Source: Flavobacteriaceae bacterium
GTDB lineage: Bacteria > Bacteroidota > Bacteroidia > Flavobacteriales > Flavobacteriaceae
Assembly (NCBI GenBank): GCA_002746415.1
Contig: NVXD01000006.1
Location: forward strand, 1-64,000
Direction: 5' to 3'
DNA: 64,000 nucleotides
The position numbers were made by a program, and so were the translations under genes. Below the pieces are notes generated by a model. It saw only the letters and a list, made by a program, of their open reading frames with translations. It was not told where the DNA came from and searched no databases. Of this stretch, positions 16,090 through 25,292 are shown piece by piece; the stretch's first letter is position 1; the number at the start of each line of letters is the position of its first letter.

Positions 16090-18258
16090 TTAATTATTGA
16101 ACCAATAGTTCAATTTTAAAGTAAGGGACCAATTTCTCCCTGTATAAGGAGATAGCATATGATTGTTGGTATAGACCAAAAATAAATCCGAAGCTGGTTT
16201 GTAACGCCATTGAAACCTTGAATTCAGATTAAAATTTTTGGATTGCTCATTATATTGATACAGCGTAGATAAAAACAACTTGTTGGTAAAGGTGATATCC
16301 ACTTCTGATCCAATTAACCAAAATTGTGTAGTGTTCCACGGTGCTGGTAATTTGATATTGTTATAGCTCAATGCAGTGCTAATGTTTACGTATGGCTGAA
16401 ATCGGTACCCAATCTCACTTGTAATATTAATACGGTCACCATCGACATAATAGCCACCAACTCGACCGCTGATATCATAGGTAAACATACTTTGTGGCTT
16501 GGATTGATAAGCAAACCGCATCGCATTCCAACGATGTTCGCTACCAATAGCAAGTGCATCCTTATCTGTTCTTGTTGGATCAAAAGCTGATAACAATTCT
16601 ACATATTCATTAACCAATTCTGCACTTAGGCTAGAGCGATTTCGAAAATTCAACTCATATGCCAAGGTGTTTTGATTATCCGTTCGCTCCATATTTCCAG
16701 TAAAGAAATAACTGGAGCTCAATACAGGACCATGACTTAATACGTTTCCCTTTTTCGGATAGAACAAATGCCCAATAAACGAATTTATGTTTACGTATCC
16801 GTTTCTGGGTACAAAACCCACTTCAGCGGTGTATTTCTCCCCTACCGACTCTTCTTGTATCCTCCAATTCCATTTTCGACTCTTATATTCAAGGTGAGAT
16901 GCTTGTGTAATTCCATTTCCCTCGGCATTAGGAGAAAAAGATTTAAGAAGAAAAGCTTTACCGGTCCACAAATTGTTAGATGAAGCCAAATTATATTCCA
17001 ATCCAAGGTTTCTATTGAATTTGGAATACACATTCCTAATGGAATCGGTGTCTTGTGGATAGCGCAGGGACTCCTTGTCCACAAACATTAACCCAATACT
17101 TGATCTTCCAAAAACTTTCCGTTGCAAGGATAGCACCCCAAAATTCTGGTTGGGCAATCCAGTACTCTCTATGCTTTCCGTTTGCATGTCCATGATACCC
17201 AAACGCCATTTCTCATTTATATTACCACTTATTCTGGCTCCTGCAATAATGGGCACGCCAAGCCCTATTCTTCTAGAGAAAAAAGGGCGAATGGTTGGAT
17301 ATCCAAAATTTGCGAACAAATCCCCATTTTCTAAAAAGAACTGCCTCTTTTCAGGGAAGAAAAGCTCGTATCGATCCAGATTAGTCACCTGACGATCCAC
17401 TTCTACTTGTGAAAAATCTGGGTTAACAGTTAAATCTAGATTAAGAGAAGATGTTAGGCTTACTTTTATATCTCCACCAATTTTTGTCTCATTGGATGTA
17501 ACTCCATCAAAATCAGTATTTGTTTCTCCCAAGATATATGGTATGACAGAAATATTGGTGCCAGGAGAGGGTGGTGGCGCGTCCCAGACCAATACACCAG
17601 AGAATGCCATGGATGAAGAAGGAAATTGACGAGTTACAGGTGCCCAGCTCGATTTTTCGCTTGCATTTAAATCCAACCTGCTAAAATTAATACCCCATTC
17701 TGTTACACCACCTTTATATCGAATAGATTTAAAAGGGACAGCCATTTCAAACACCCATTTTTCTTCATCTTGCCTTACTTTTGAAACCCATTTTGTGTCC
17801 CAGTTAAGGTCTATTCTAGATCCTTCATACATAGTCCCATCCCATTGCGCTCCCGCTGCATTAGAACCAAAGGAAAATCCTGTAGTCTGGTTGTTAAAAG
17901 GATCCAAAAACAATAAAAAATTATCATTTTTGCCAAAAGAAAAATCCCTTCGCAAGGACTCCACATAATAAGGCCCCGGGGTGTTTTTGAAAAATGTAGC
18001 CACCAGATAAAGGTTTTTATCATCATAGGCCATTCTAATCTCAGAATGTTCCTCGGCTTTTCTATCATCCATAGGCAAAATCATGAAAAAATCATCAGCT
18101 ACATCTGTATCTTTCCATGCTGCATCATCTGCTATACCATCTATTGTTATTGGTAAAGTGGTCTTTTTGATATGTAAACGAAAACTGGCATTTTTCTTTT
18201 GAGCATTTGCCTGAAATAGTATCATACTCAATAGTAGGGCTCTTAATAAAAATTTCAT
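16090..18258 (-). CDS. CBM9-like / DUF5916 outer-membrane protein
   Basis: From ATG 18258 this is a 722-residue protein with a signal peptide ('MKFLLRALLLSMILFQANAQ'); an in-frame ATG 87 bases further upstream would bury the signal and is rejected. Residues about 30-210 form a family-9-like carbohydrate-binding sandwich ('ITIDGIADDAAWKDT', 'MAYDDKNLYLVATF'). The rest is a DUF5916 region with many alternating beta strands ending in an aromatic 'LKLNYWFNN', typical of an outer-membrane beta-barrel. 'LFFPEKRQFFLENGDLF' is a family hallmark. Probably a surface carbohydrate-related protein; ligand unknown. Confidence 0.88.
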   Translation of the reverse strand: MKFLLRALLLSMILFQANAQKKNASFRLHIKKTTLPITIDGIADDAAWKDTDVADDFFMILPMDDRKAEEHSEIRMAYDDKNLYLVATFFKNTPGPYYVESLRRDFSFGKNDNFLLFLDPFNNQTTGFSFGSNAAGAQWDGTMYEGSRIDLNWDTKWVSKVRQDEEKWVFEMAVPFKSIRYKGGVTEWGINFSRLDLNASEKSSWAPVTRQFPSSSMAFSGVLVWDAPPPSPGTNISVIPYILGETNTDFDGVTSNETKIGGDIKVSLTSSLNLDLTVNPDFSQVEVDRQVTNLDRYELFFPEKRQFFLENGDLFANFGYPTIRPFFSRRIGLGVPIIAGARISGNINEKWRLGIMDMQTESIESTGLPNQNFGVLSLQRKVFGRSSIGLMFVDKESLRYPQDTDSIRNVYSKFNRNLGLEYNLASSNNLWTGKAFLLKSFSPNAEGNGITQASHLEYKSRKWNWRIQEESVGEKYTAEVGFVPRNGYVNINSFIGHLFYPKKGNVLSHGPVLSSSYFFTGNMERTDNQNTLAYELNFRNRSSLSAELVNEYVELLSAFDPTRTDKDALAIGSEHRWNAMRFAYQSKPQSMFTYDISGRVGGYYVDGDRINITSEIGYRFQPYVNISTALSYNNIKLPAPWNTTQFWLIGSEVDITFTNKLFLSTLYQYNEQSKNFNLNSRFQWRYKPASDLFLVYTNNHMLSPYTGRNWSLTLKLNYWFNN

Positions 18259-18356
18259 AAATGCTTTAAAAATGTGTTTAATTTGGTGATTCGTCTTTGG
18301 GATATTAAAAATAAGACTTTTGGGAGTAAGCACCCTAAAATTCAAGAATACTATTG

Positions 18357-18770
18357 TTATTTTCTATCTTTTAAGCGATAAACAAATTTTAGGGCACTCC
18401 AATCCTTGTCCACTGCACAGACTTTTACATCTACTAGGCCATTTGCTAATAAATATTCACGTACAAAGTTACCGGAGAGCTCAGATTCTATTTTGGAGCC
18501 ATTCTTTGGCCAGCTCACCCAAAGCATGCCATTATACTTTAAAAAAGGTTTTAATTGAATGGAGCGTTCTTGGAAATCGGCAATTGAAGTGGAAAAAAGA
18601 TGAATAAAATCTACAGATAATGCTGCTGGGGTTTCCACAAGTTGAATTTCTGGCAAGTCTAGGAACAAGTCAAAATAATATCTAGGTTGACCAACCAACA
18701 ATACGGTATGTCCATCCTTGATTCCTAGTTTTCTGGCCAAAGGAGTGCCAGAGTATCCAGATGATGCCAT
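18357..18770 (-). CDS. DUF3052-family protein
   Basis: A 137-residue cytoplasmic protein with no signal peptide. 'GYSGTPLARKLGIKDGHTVLLVGQP' at the N-terminus and 'LVSWPKNGSKIESELSG'-like central block ('WVSWPKNGSK') are characteristic of DUF3052. The fold is probably Rossmann-like. Function is not established. It stands alone, transcribed in the same direction as its neighbours with gaps of about 70-100 bases. Confidence 0.8.
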   Translation of the reverse strand: MASSGYSGTPLARKLGIKDGHTVLLVGQPRYYFDLFLDLPEIQLVETPAALSVDFIHLFSTSIADFQERSIQLKPFLKYNGMLWVSWPKNGSKIESELSGNFVREYLLANGLVDVKVCAVDKDWSALKFVYRLKDRK

Positions 18771-18841
18771 TACAGGTAATTTTCAACAAGTTAAGTATTT
18801 AAGAACTCGAATGGCGTCATAAATATGGCTTTATAAAAGTT

Positions 18842-19450
18842 TTAACTTTCTTCTTCCAGCTTCTCCAACATTTGAGTAAGGCTGTTCAACTTTGCTTTAC
18901 TATGCTTTGTCACCAAACGGGTAAAAACAATAAAGAATAGTAAGCCGAACGGTAAGGCTACAAGGACAGATTTTATTTTTTCCATGGATAAAATATTTTC
19001 TCCTCCCATTAATTTAGAAAAGACCACTGTTGCCGCTGCTAAAAGAAGAAAACCTAAATAAACACTTAGTTTTTGAGCCACTAAAAATTGTTTTTTTCCT
19101 TTTGCAAATTCTGTCAAGGCCTGTTTGTAATTGCTCTTAAGGATGGTAACACTATCCATTTGTTTAATAGCTTTAATTGAATATATGGGTAGTATAGTCA
19201 AAATCAATAAGCATATGATACCGCAAATTCGCAAAGGCCAGGTATCCAACTCGCGAAAATGGAATAACATCAATAACACTGCAGCTAAACAAATCACTCC
19301 TCCAAAAATCTCTGGATATTTTATTTTATTCATATTATCCCTATATTCCTGTTGTGTCATTTTTAATATAATTTCATTAGTCAATTTCTTTTGTTTTTCC
19401 AATTCAACACTCATTTCTGACCAAATGGTTTGTATTTCTGCTAAATCCAT
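18842..19450 (-). CDS. Four-helix membrane protein, possible anti-sigma partner
   Basis: A 202-residue protein starting 3 bases after the ECF sigma gene. A cytoplasmic N-terminal helix (about 1-45, rich in Glu and Lys) is followed by four predicted membrane segments near 47-64, 72-90, 127-148 and 162-181, and a short charged C-terminal helix. There is no zinc-binding HxxxCxxC anti-sigma motif. Position and membrane topology suggest it restrains or senses for the sigma factor, but this is inference from gene order. Confidence 0.65.
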   Translation of the reverse strand: MDLAEIQTIWSEMSVELEKQKKLTNEIILKMTQQEYRDNMNKIKYPEIFGGVICLAAVLLMLFHFRELDTWPLRICGIICLLILTILPIYSIKAIKQMDSVTILKSNYKQALTEFAKGKKQFLVAQKLSVYLGFLLLAAATVVFSKLMGGENILSMEKIKSVLVALPFGLLFFIVFTRLVTKHSKAKLNSLTQMLEKLEEES

Positions 19451-19453
19451 AAC

Positions 19454-19942
19454 TTATTTCTTTAGTATTTGAGACTTTAATTTTTGTTTTATTCTAGAAA
19501 TTCTGGTGCCTATATTACTAGGAGTAAACCCTGTGATTTCGGCAATTTCTTCATATTTTTTCCCTTCCAAAAGTAATAACATGATTCCCTTTTCTAGTAC
19601 ATTAAGTAAATGAATATGCTTGTAGAGCATTTTTAATCGCTGTTCAAATTCATCATCATAATTTTCAGTTTGTTTCAATATCAATTGGTCTATTGGAACC
19701 GACCGAGGCATTCTTTTTCTTTTTTTTAGTTGATTGATGGCTGTATTCATCCCTACTCTGTACATCCAAGTACTGATTTTCGACTCATTCCTGAAGGAAT
19801 CATATGATTTCCACAGTTGGTATACGATATCCTGAAACAAGTCCTTTTGGTCTTGTTCATTATCAGCATATATGGTGGTTACTTTAAAAATTAGCCCTTC
19901 GTTTTCCTTTATGACGTGAGCAAATTCACTTTCCTTACTCAT
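19454..19942 (-). CDS. ECF-type RNA polymerase sigma factor
   Basis: A 162-residue sigma-70 family protein. Region 2 includes 'DQKDLFQDIVYQLWKSYDSF' and 'STWMYRVGMNTAINQLKKRKR'; region 4 is 'KKYEEIAEITGFTPSNIGTRISRIKQKLK', a helix-turn-helix. The length fits a minimal ECF factor. It is followed by a four-helix membrane protein with a 3-base gap, the usual place for a cognate anti-sigma factor. The regulon is not visible here. Confidence 0.92.
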   Translation of the reverse strand: MSKESEFAHVIKENEGLIFKVTTIYADNEQDQKDLFQDIVYQLWKSYDSFRNESKISTWMYRVGMNTAINQLKKRKRMPRSVPIDQLILKQTENYDDEFEQRLKMLYKHIHLLNVLEKGIMLLLLEGKKYEEIAEITGFTPSNIGTRISRIKQKLKSQILKK

Positions 19943-20120
19943 TTTTGGTACCGCATTTTCATATTAGTACATCGTTTATCTAAAAAGTCACAAAAATTAA
20001 TGAAATTAAATTGAATTTGAAGTTCTTAAAAGAAGTGTTTACAATCAAGGAGGCATATAAATGACTTGTGCGACAACATTTTAAGTGAATCACCGTTTGT
20101 ATTATCCCAAATGATTAGCT

Positions 20121-20267
20121 ATGCACTACTTAAACAAAGAAATTGAAAAGTTGGCCAGAAAAAAGGCAGGAAAATCCTTAATTAAAAAACAACACTCTTG
20201 TGGTATTTTTCAGGATTTAGGAATAAGTACCATGCTTACTGAAGAGAACTTAAATTCAGAAGCATAG
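20121..20267 (+). CDS. Small protein of 48 residues
   Basis: A short ORF starting at ATG 20121 and ending at TAG 20265-20267. The product is basic at its N-terminal half ('EIEKLARKKAGKSLIKKQ') and has one Cys. It is the only plus-strand frame in the gap between the sigma factor and the amidohydrolase. No family was recognised. Composition looks protein-like rather than random, but there is no homology evidence. Confidence 0.4.
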   Translation: MHYLNKEIEKLARKKAGKSLIKKQHSCGIFQDLGISTMLTEENLNSEA

Positions 20268-20292
20268 TACCTTTATTTTTAAATGAGGTTGC

Positions 20293-21387
20293 TTATAGTT
20301 TTGGAAAAAGACTTTTATCCAGACCAGGAATAAGCCTTAATGCATTTCCATAATATACTTTTTTCAATACTAGGTCTGGTAAACCCAATCCATACATGGC
20401 CCAGAATGCATGGTATTTCTTATAATATGGGAAATACTCATCATTGGTTTCCAAGACTCTAAAGTAAGTAGGAAACTCTTCTGGTTTCCAACTATCTTTT
20501 CCAAAAAGGATTCTATCTTGATATTTTACAAAAAAGGCATGTGCCTGCTTCGGCTGTCTCCCTAATTCTGCAATTACCGCAGCAATGCCAACATTCATAT
20601 TTGGAATTTCGTCCAACAAGGCACTTAATTTTCCTAGGTCATTTGCATACCAACCCATATGTGCATTGATAAAATTGGTGTTGGGGTGTTTTTTGAACAT
20701 ATTGTGCTGCGCTTCAATAATTTGTTCCCAAGGAGCTGGGTCCGTAGCAGAACGCTTTCTACGAGAATGGGTCTTCAATTCTAACCAACGCTCGTTGTCC
20801 CCATCAAATTCATCCCAGAAAGGTTTGGGATCAGCAGCGTGAATCAATACAGGAATACCCAATTCACCACATTTTGCCCAAATAGGATCAATGCGGTCAT
20901 CATCTATCGCTAACAGATTCCCATCCACATCTTTATTGTACAATCCAAGGCTTTTATAGACTTTCAGACCTTTGGCCCCGTTCTTAACATCTGCTTCTAA
21001 TTGGGCCACAGCCTTTTCTGTCCACCCAGGACTGCCAACATCATTAAAATCTACATTAGCGAACACCACAAACCTATTTGGATAGGTCTCGTTTATGTGC
21101 TTAACGGCATTGGTAATTCTATCACCGTTACCACCACTTAAGTTCACCATGATTCCTTCATTCAATCCGTCCATAAGGCTTATCAATTCAGATAAATCCC
21201 TAGAATCCATATTGCGTTGATGACTATGCACATCTATAAATGGGAATTTGGATTGCATTTTTTCATTTTTAGGGACAACTAATGTTGATGTTGGATTGTA
21301 GTCTTCAAAAGGCATCTCTTGGGAATAAGATTGTAATCCTAGCATCCAAAATGCAAATATTAAAAATTTTAATTTACTGATTAACAT
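20293..21387 (-). CDS. Secreted amidohydrolase (family 2)
   Basis: A 364-residue TIM-barrel amidohydrolase (PF04909-like) with a signal peptide (about 1-23). Metal and catalytic motifs: 'FIDVHSHQR' (HxH) near 52, 'VLIHAADP' (His) near 188, 'FINAHMGW' (His) near 245, and 'ILFGKDSW' (Asp) near 305. It is the last gene of the molybdenum-enzyme operon, 26 bases after the MocA-like gene. It may hydrolyse the product of the IorAB-like hydroxylase; the substrate is unknown. Confidence 0.85.
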   Translation of the reverse strand: MLISKLKFLIFAFWMLGLQSYSQEMPFEDYNPTSTLVVPKNEKMQSKFPFIDVHSHQRNMDSRDLSELISLMDGLNEGIMVNLSGGNGDRITNAVKHINETYPNRFVVFANVDFNDVGSPGWTEKAVAQLEADVKNGAKGLKVYKSLGLYNKDVDGNLLAIDDDRIDPIWAKCGELGIPVLIHAADPKPFWDEFDGDNERWLELKTHSRRKRSATDPAPWEQIIEAQHNMFKKHPNTNFINAHMGWYANDLGKLSALLDEIPNMNVGIAAVIAELGRQPKQAHAFFVKYQDRILFGKDSWKPEEFPTYFRVLETNDEYFPYYKKYHAFWAMYGLGLPDLVLKKVYYGNALRLIPGLDKSLFPKL

Positions 21388-21413
21388 ATATTTAAATGGT
21401 TTTATTTTTAGTG

Positions 21414-22007
21414 TTAATTTAAGTTTGTTTGATATTCTTCTTTTGTGTCAATATCCAAGGTTTTTCCTTTTGGGTCTATGCTTTGTACATCATTCATATT
21501 GGCCTCCAGGATTTCTTTGGCACCCTGGTCTCCTGTTAATTGGGACAGTGCTTCAAAATAACAGGAATCGAAAACAACAGGTACTCCTACCCTATTCTCA
21601 TAGGTTGTAGCCGTAATTCCTTTGTTGTTTTTATTATGAGTATTGATGATGTGCATTAAATAATCAGCATCGATAAACGGTTGGTCTGCTAGCATTATGA
21701 CACATATCTTATAGCTATTCTCGCTAGCTATTAAATGTTGAACTCCACTTGCAATGGATGCTCCTAGACCCTTTTTCCAATCTTCATTGTCTATAAAAGT
21801 GACGTCATTGCCGATTTCTTTCTTGATGAGCTTTCCTTCTGCGCCAACCACCACAAAAATAGTAGCTGGACATGAGCTAGCAACTGCAATTGCATTTCCC
21901 AACAAAGTTGAATTTCCCCAGGGCAATAGTTGCTTTAGGGCTCCCATGCGAGAGGCTGAACCCGCCGCTAAAATCAAAATGGCTATATTTTTGTTAGTAT
22001 AAAACAT
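21414..22007 (-). CDS. mocA: MocA-like molybdenum cofactor cytidylyltransferase
   Basis: A 197-residue NTP-transferase. N-terminal 'LILAAGSASRMGALKQLLPW' is the nucleotide-binding loop with the Gly-rich AAGxxxRMG pattern, and 'IMLADQPFI' holds the metal-binding Asp. It most likely transfers CMP to molybdopterin to give the MCD form required by xanthine-oxidase-family hydroxylases, as expected next to XdhC and the IorAB-like enzyme. It shares one base with the XdhC stop. A sugar-nucleotide role is less likely given context. Confidence 0.85.
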   Translation of the reverse strand: MFYTNKNIAILILAAGSASRMGALKQLLPWGNSTLLGNAIAVASSCPATIFVVVGAEGKLIKKEIGNDVTFIDNEDWKKGLGASIASGVQHLIASENSYKICVIMLADQPFIDADYLMHIINTHNKNNKGITATTYENRVGVPVVFDSCYFEALSQLTGDQGAKEILEANMNDVQSIDPKGKTLDIDTKEEYQTNLN

Positions 22008-23020
22008 TAACTATGGATGGTTCCCTGTTTGTTTTTCAGCTTCATGGGTTCCCTTGTCCGTAAAACTGATAAAATTTCAGACATGATGGAAATTGCAATT
22101 TCTTGTGGGGTTTCGGCGCCTATGTCTAAGCCCGCTGGCCCATGAATGTTGTCAAAAAATGCATCTGATACTTCCGGGCAATGCTCTAGAAAGTCATCTA
22201 GTAATTTCCCCCTTCGTTTTGCAGGCCCAAGTAGGCCCAGGTATGACGGGCTAATATTTTTTAAAGAAATTAAATATTTCAAATCTTTTACATAGCTGTG
22301 TGTCATTAACACTACTGCAGTTTGTTCATCGATTGTACTTGCATTGAAATCTTCTGGTGCTGATGCAATAAAATCCTTTGCGCCGGGAAAAAAACTGATG
22401 TCTTTTTCTTCCACTGGTGTAGCTACAATGCTGACTTCCCAGCCCGATAGTGATGCATAGGAGCATAATTGTACAGCATCATGCTCTGCCCCAATCAACA
22501 TTAATTTGTAGCAGGGTTTCATTTCCTGTGCAAACGCATCTAATTCCTTGTTTTCTGATGTTTGTTGATGTTGTAATGGAACAGTGATATCTTTAAAGTG
22601 AAACACAGAGCCGTAGTCGGAATCTGAACCATCCTTTTTTAAAAAATGGGAAACTATTCTAAAATCATTTCTTGTTGAGACGGACGCCTCAAAGGCCTTT
22701 AGTAGCAATTCATGAGGTGTGAATGGTTCTATCAAAATATAAAGAATGCCTTCACAGCCTAAACGATAGCGACCATCATAGGTCATTATTTTGGGTACTT
22801 GGGTTTTGAAAACAGTTGCTGCCTGCCGAATTATTTCTTTCTCTACACAGCCACCGCTAACAGCACCTACCATTGTATTGTCCTCAGCTATAAGCATGCG
22901 AACACCTGGTCGTCGATAAGATGACCCATTCAAAGCCACAATGGTGGCTAAAACAGCTTTTAAGCCCTTTTCGTGGGTGGTCTGATACGCTTGTATTATT
23001 TTCTTTAATTCGTGCGTCAT
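22007..23020 (-). CDS. xdhC: XdhC/CoxI-family molybdoenzyme maturation factor
   Basis: A 337-residue protein. The N-terminal XdhC/CoxI domain has 'GSSYRRPGVRMLI' and 'GAVSGGCVEKEI' (residues about 30-65); the C-terminal Rossmann-type XdhC_C domain begins near 165 ('YKLMLIGAEHDAVQL') and includes 'LLGPAKRRGKLL' and 'HGPAGLDIGAETPQEIA'. These proteins bind the cofactor and assist its sulfuration and insertion into xanthine-oxidase-family enzymes. It starts 2 bases after moeA and overlaps mocA by 1 base. Confidence 0.93.
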   Translation of the reverse strand: MTHELKKIIQAYQTTHEKGLKAVLATIVALNGSSYRRPGVRMLIAEDNTMVGAVSGGCVEKEIIRQAATVFKTQVPKIMTYDGRYRLGCEGILYILIEPFTPHELLLKAFEASVSTRNDFRIVSHFLKKDGSDSDYGSVFHFKDITVPLQHQQTSENKELDAFAQEMKPCYKLMLIGAEHDAVQLCSYASLSGWEVSIVATPVEEKDISFFPGAKDFIASAPEDFNASTIDEQTAVVLMTHSYVKDLKYLISLKNISPSYLGLLGPAKRRGKLLDDFLEHCPEVSDAFFDNIHGPAGLDIGAETPQEIAISIMSEILSVLRTREPMKLKNKQGTIHS

Positions 23021-23022
23021 TT

Positions 23023-24234
23023 CTAAAGTATGCTACGTGTAGCGACAAAAGGAACCAAGGTCCCTGCTTTATAGACTTCATTCTTAGGTGATAGTTTAAT
23101 GAATCCGTTAGATTTAACTAAACTAGTTAGATCGCCAGAACCATTTCCAGTAATCAATTCGGCCATTAAGATTCCATTTTCTAATTGGGCATTTGCTCTT
23201 AAGAAACGGGTTAAATCACCTTTGGCATCAATGTCAGTCTTTAAAACTACTTCAATTTTGGGAATAGGCACTCCCAATGTTTTGTTAAACCAGTCTTTAA
23301 AATAAATATGGTAATTGGCGAAAGTAGAAGCTGGGTTGCCTGGAAAAGAAAAAACTACTGTCCCTAATTCCTTTTGAAAACCAAACCAAAAGGGTTTGCC
23401 AGGGCGCTGCAATACTCTATGAAACACCTTCTCTACTCCTAAAGATGCTAATGCCGAGGGTATGAAATCATATTTCCCTTTGGATACGCCTCCACTTAAA
23501 AGCAGCACATCATTTTCTTGCAACGCTTTTTGAAGTGCCTTTCGAATTTCTTGCTCATCATCCTTTAAATGTAATTTGTCTGGCGTAATACCTATTGTTG
23601 CAAGTGATGCAGACAATGTATGTATGTTAGATTTTCTAATTTGATGGGGCAATGGACTTTCGTTTACCTCCACCAATTCGTTTCCTGTGGAAACTAATGT
23701 GATTTTTGGCACTTTTTTTACCAAAACTTCATGTTTTCCCACTGAAGCCAACACGCCTATTTCAGCAGCTGTAATTGCAGTGTTTTTATGAAGGATTAGT
23801 GCTCCTTTTTTTTCATCACCTCCTTTGTAATGAATATTTTGACCTAATGCCGGTGTTTTGGCAATAGTTGCCCTGCCATTTTCTATAATGACTTGCTCAT
23901 ACATGATTACTGTATCTGCACCATCTGGTAATACTGCTCCAGTCATGATTTCTACACAGGCATTTATATTGTTTAGTTTAGATTTTGGCACCCCTGCAGC
24001 AATTATTTCTTGGATGTTAAATTCTGTACGTCCACTATTTATTGCTTCAAAAGCAATAGCAATTCCATCTTTGGTAGAACGATTAAAAGGTGGAAAATCT
24101 CTGTCCGCTGCGATGTTTTCAGCTAATACTCTGCCCGTGGAGTGCGTGAGCGTAACGGTTTCAGTACCGTAATCTTGACCATGGCTTAGTACTTTTTTAT
24201 ACGCTTCTTCAAATGAAATTAGTGTTACAGGCAT
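23023..24234 (-). CDS. moeA: Molybdopterin molybdotransferase MoeA
   Basis: A 403-residue MoeA that inserts molybdate into adenylated molybdopterin. It is recognised by 'DFPPFNRSTKDGIAIA' (domain I), 'IMTGAVLPDGADTVIMYEQ', the MoCF_biosynth motif 'ITLVSTGNELVEV', 'LLSGGVSKGKYDF' and 'VVFSFPGNPASTF'. Length is normal. Its start lies 10 bases inside the end of the upstream MoeB gene, indicating translational coupling. Confidence 0.95.
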   Translation of the reverse strand: MPVTLISFEEAYKKVLSHGQDYGTETVTLTHSTGRVLAENIAADRDFPPFNRSTKDGIAIAFEAINSGRTEFNIQEIIAAGVPKSKLNNINACVEIMTGAVLPDGADTVIMYEQVIIENGRATIAKTPALGQNIHYKGGDEKKGALILHKNTAITAAEIGVLASVGKHEVLVKKVPKITLVSTGNELVEVNESPLPHQIRKSNIHTLSASLATIGITPDKLHLKDDEQEIRKALQKALQENDVLLLSGGVSKGKYDFIPSALASLGVEKVFHRVLQRPGKPFWFGFQKELGTVVFSFPGNPASTFANYHIYFKDWFNKTLGVPIPKIEVVLKTDIDAKGDLTRFLRANAQLENGILMAELITGNGSGDLTSLVKSNGFIKLSPKNEVYKAGTLVPFVATRSIL

Positions 24235-25292
24235 ATTTCTAAGAACTTATTAATGCCACCAGCAACATTGTAAAAAGTACCGGCAATTGATTCTTGAAGC
24301 TGTGCTATGGCAATTTGACTACGTTTTCCAGATTGGCAAACAACATATATAGGAGTTTTAGTATCTATTTCCGTAGTGCGTTCTTCGAGTTCATTTAAAG
24401 GAATATTGATGCTCTCAGGTAAATGATAAGATGCGTACTCGCTGGTAGTTCTTACGTCAATAATTTGGGGGTGTTTCTGAATGGAAATGAGCTCTTGTAG
24501 CGCTTCCACAGAGATGTCAAAATTGGCGACACAGCCATTCATTCCATAGTCCTCTTGTAGTTTTACGATGTTGTGATTTTCTGGAATTAGAGTGAAATTT
24601 ATTTTTTGTAGGAATTGATTTAATCCGCTATATAACAATAGTTTACCTGTTAACACTTCACCTATTGATGTAATAATTTTTACAACTTCTAAGGCTTGTA
24701 GATTTCCAATGATTCCGGGAATAACACCCAAGACGCCATTGTCATTGCAGTTGGGAATTTCTGTACTAGAGGGCATTTTTGGAAACAAACAACGATATGT
24801 TGGCCCTCCTTTGTAATTGAAGACACTTACTTGCCCCTCAAAACTATGTAAAGCGCCATAAACGAAAGGTTTCTTAAGTATCACACAGGCATCGTTCACC
24901 AAATAACGTGTGGGAAAATTATCGGAAGCATCTACAACTATATCAAACCCAGCAATGATTTCCAAAGCGTTTTCTTTGGTTAAGAACGTATCAAATGTCT
25001 TGAATTGTGTTTCAGAATTTTGAGCTTGTAATTTCTCAAGGGTTACTTCTAATTTTTGTCGCCCTATGTCATTTTCAGCATACAAAACCTGACGCTGCAA
25101 ATTGGTTAATTCAATAGTATCCTGCTCCACAAGCCCGAGGGTACCCACTCCCATGGCGTTTAAGTATTGTAAAACTGGAATACCCAATCCTCCCAGACCA
25201 ATAACAAGTACACTGGCATTGGCAAGCTTTTGTTGGGCTTCAGGACCAAACTCTTTTAGATTGGTCTGTCTTATGTAGCGAGTCGATTTCAA
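24225..25292 (-). CDS. moeB: MoeB-type E1-like enzyme fused to rhodanese
   Basis: A 355-residue protein. Residues about 1-245 are a ThiF/MoeB adenylation domain ('VLVIGLGGLGIPVLQYL', the ATP-binding GxGGxG, and 'VDASDNFPTRYLVND'); about 255-355 is a rhodanese with active-site loop 'VCQSGKRSQ'. It should adenylate the C-terminal Gly-Gly of MoaD and supply sulfur. Compared with E. coli ThiF/MoeB the first zinc Cys pair is incomplete (TYRCLFP) and no second CxxC is seen, so the structural zinc appears lost. Overlaps mobA by 4 bases and moeA by 10. Confidence 0.9.
   Translation of the reverse strand: MKSTRYIRQTNLKEFGPEAQQKLANASVLVIGLGGLGIPVLQYLNAMGVGTLGLVEQDTIELTNLQRQVLYAENDIGRQKLEVTLEKLQAQNSETQFKTFDTFLTKENALEIIAGFDIVVDASDNFPTRYLVNDACVILKKPFVYGALHSFEGQVSVFNYKGGPTYRCLFPKMPSSTEIPNCNDNGVLGVIPGIIGNLQALEVVKIITSIGEVLTGKLLLYSGLNQFLQKINFTLIPENHNIVKLQEDYGMNGCVANFDISVEALQELISIQKHPQIIDVRTTSEYASYHLPESINIPLNELEERTTEIDTKTPIYVVCQSGKRSQIAIAQLQESIAGTFYNVAGGINKFLEICL

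Noticed and set aside
18259-18345. Longer N-terminus for the CBM9/DUF5916 protein
   Set aside because: It would place 29 residues before a perfect signal peptide starting at ATG 18258.
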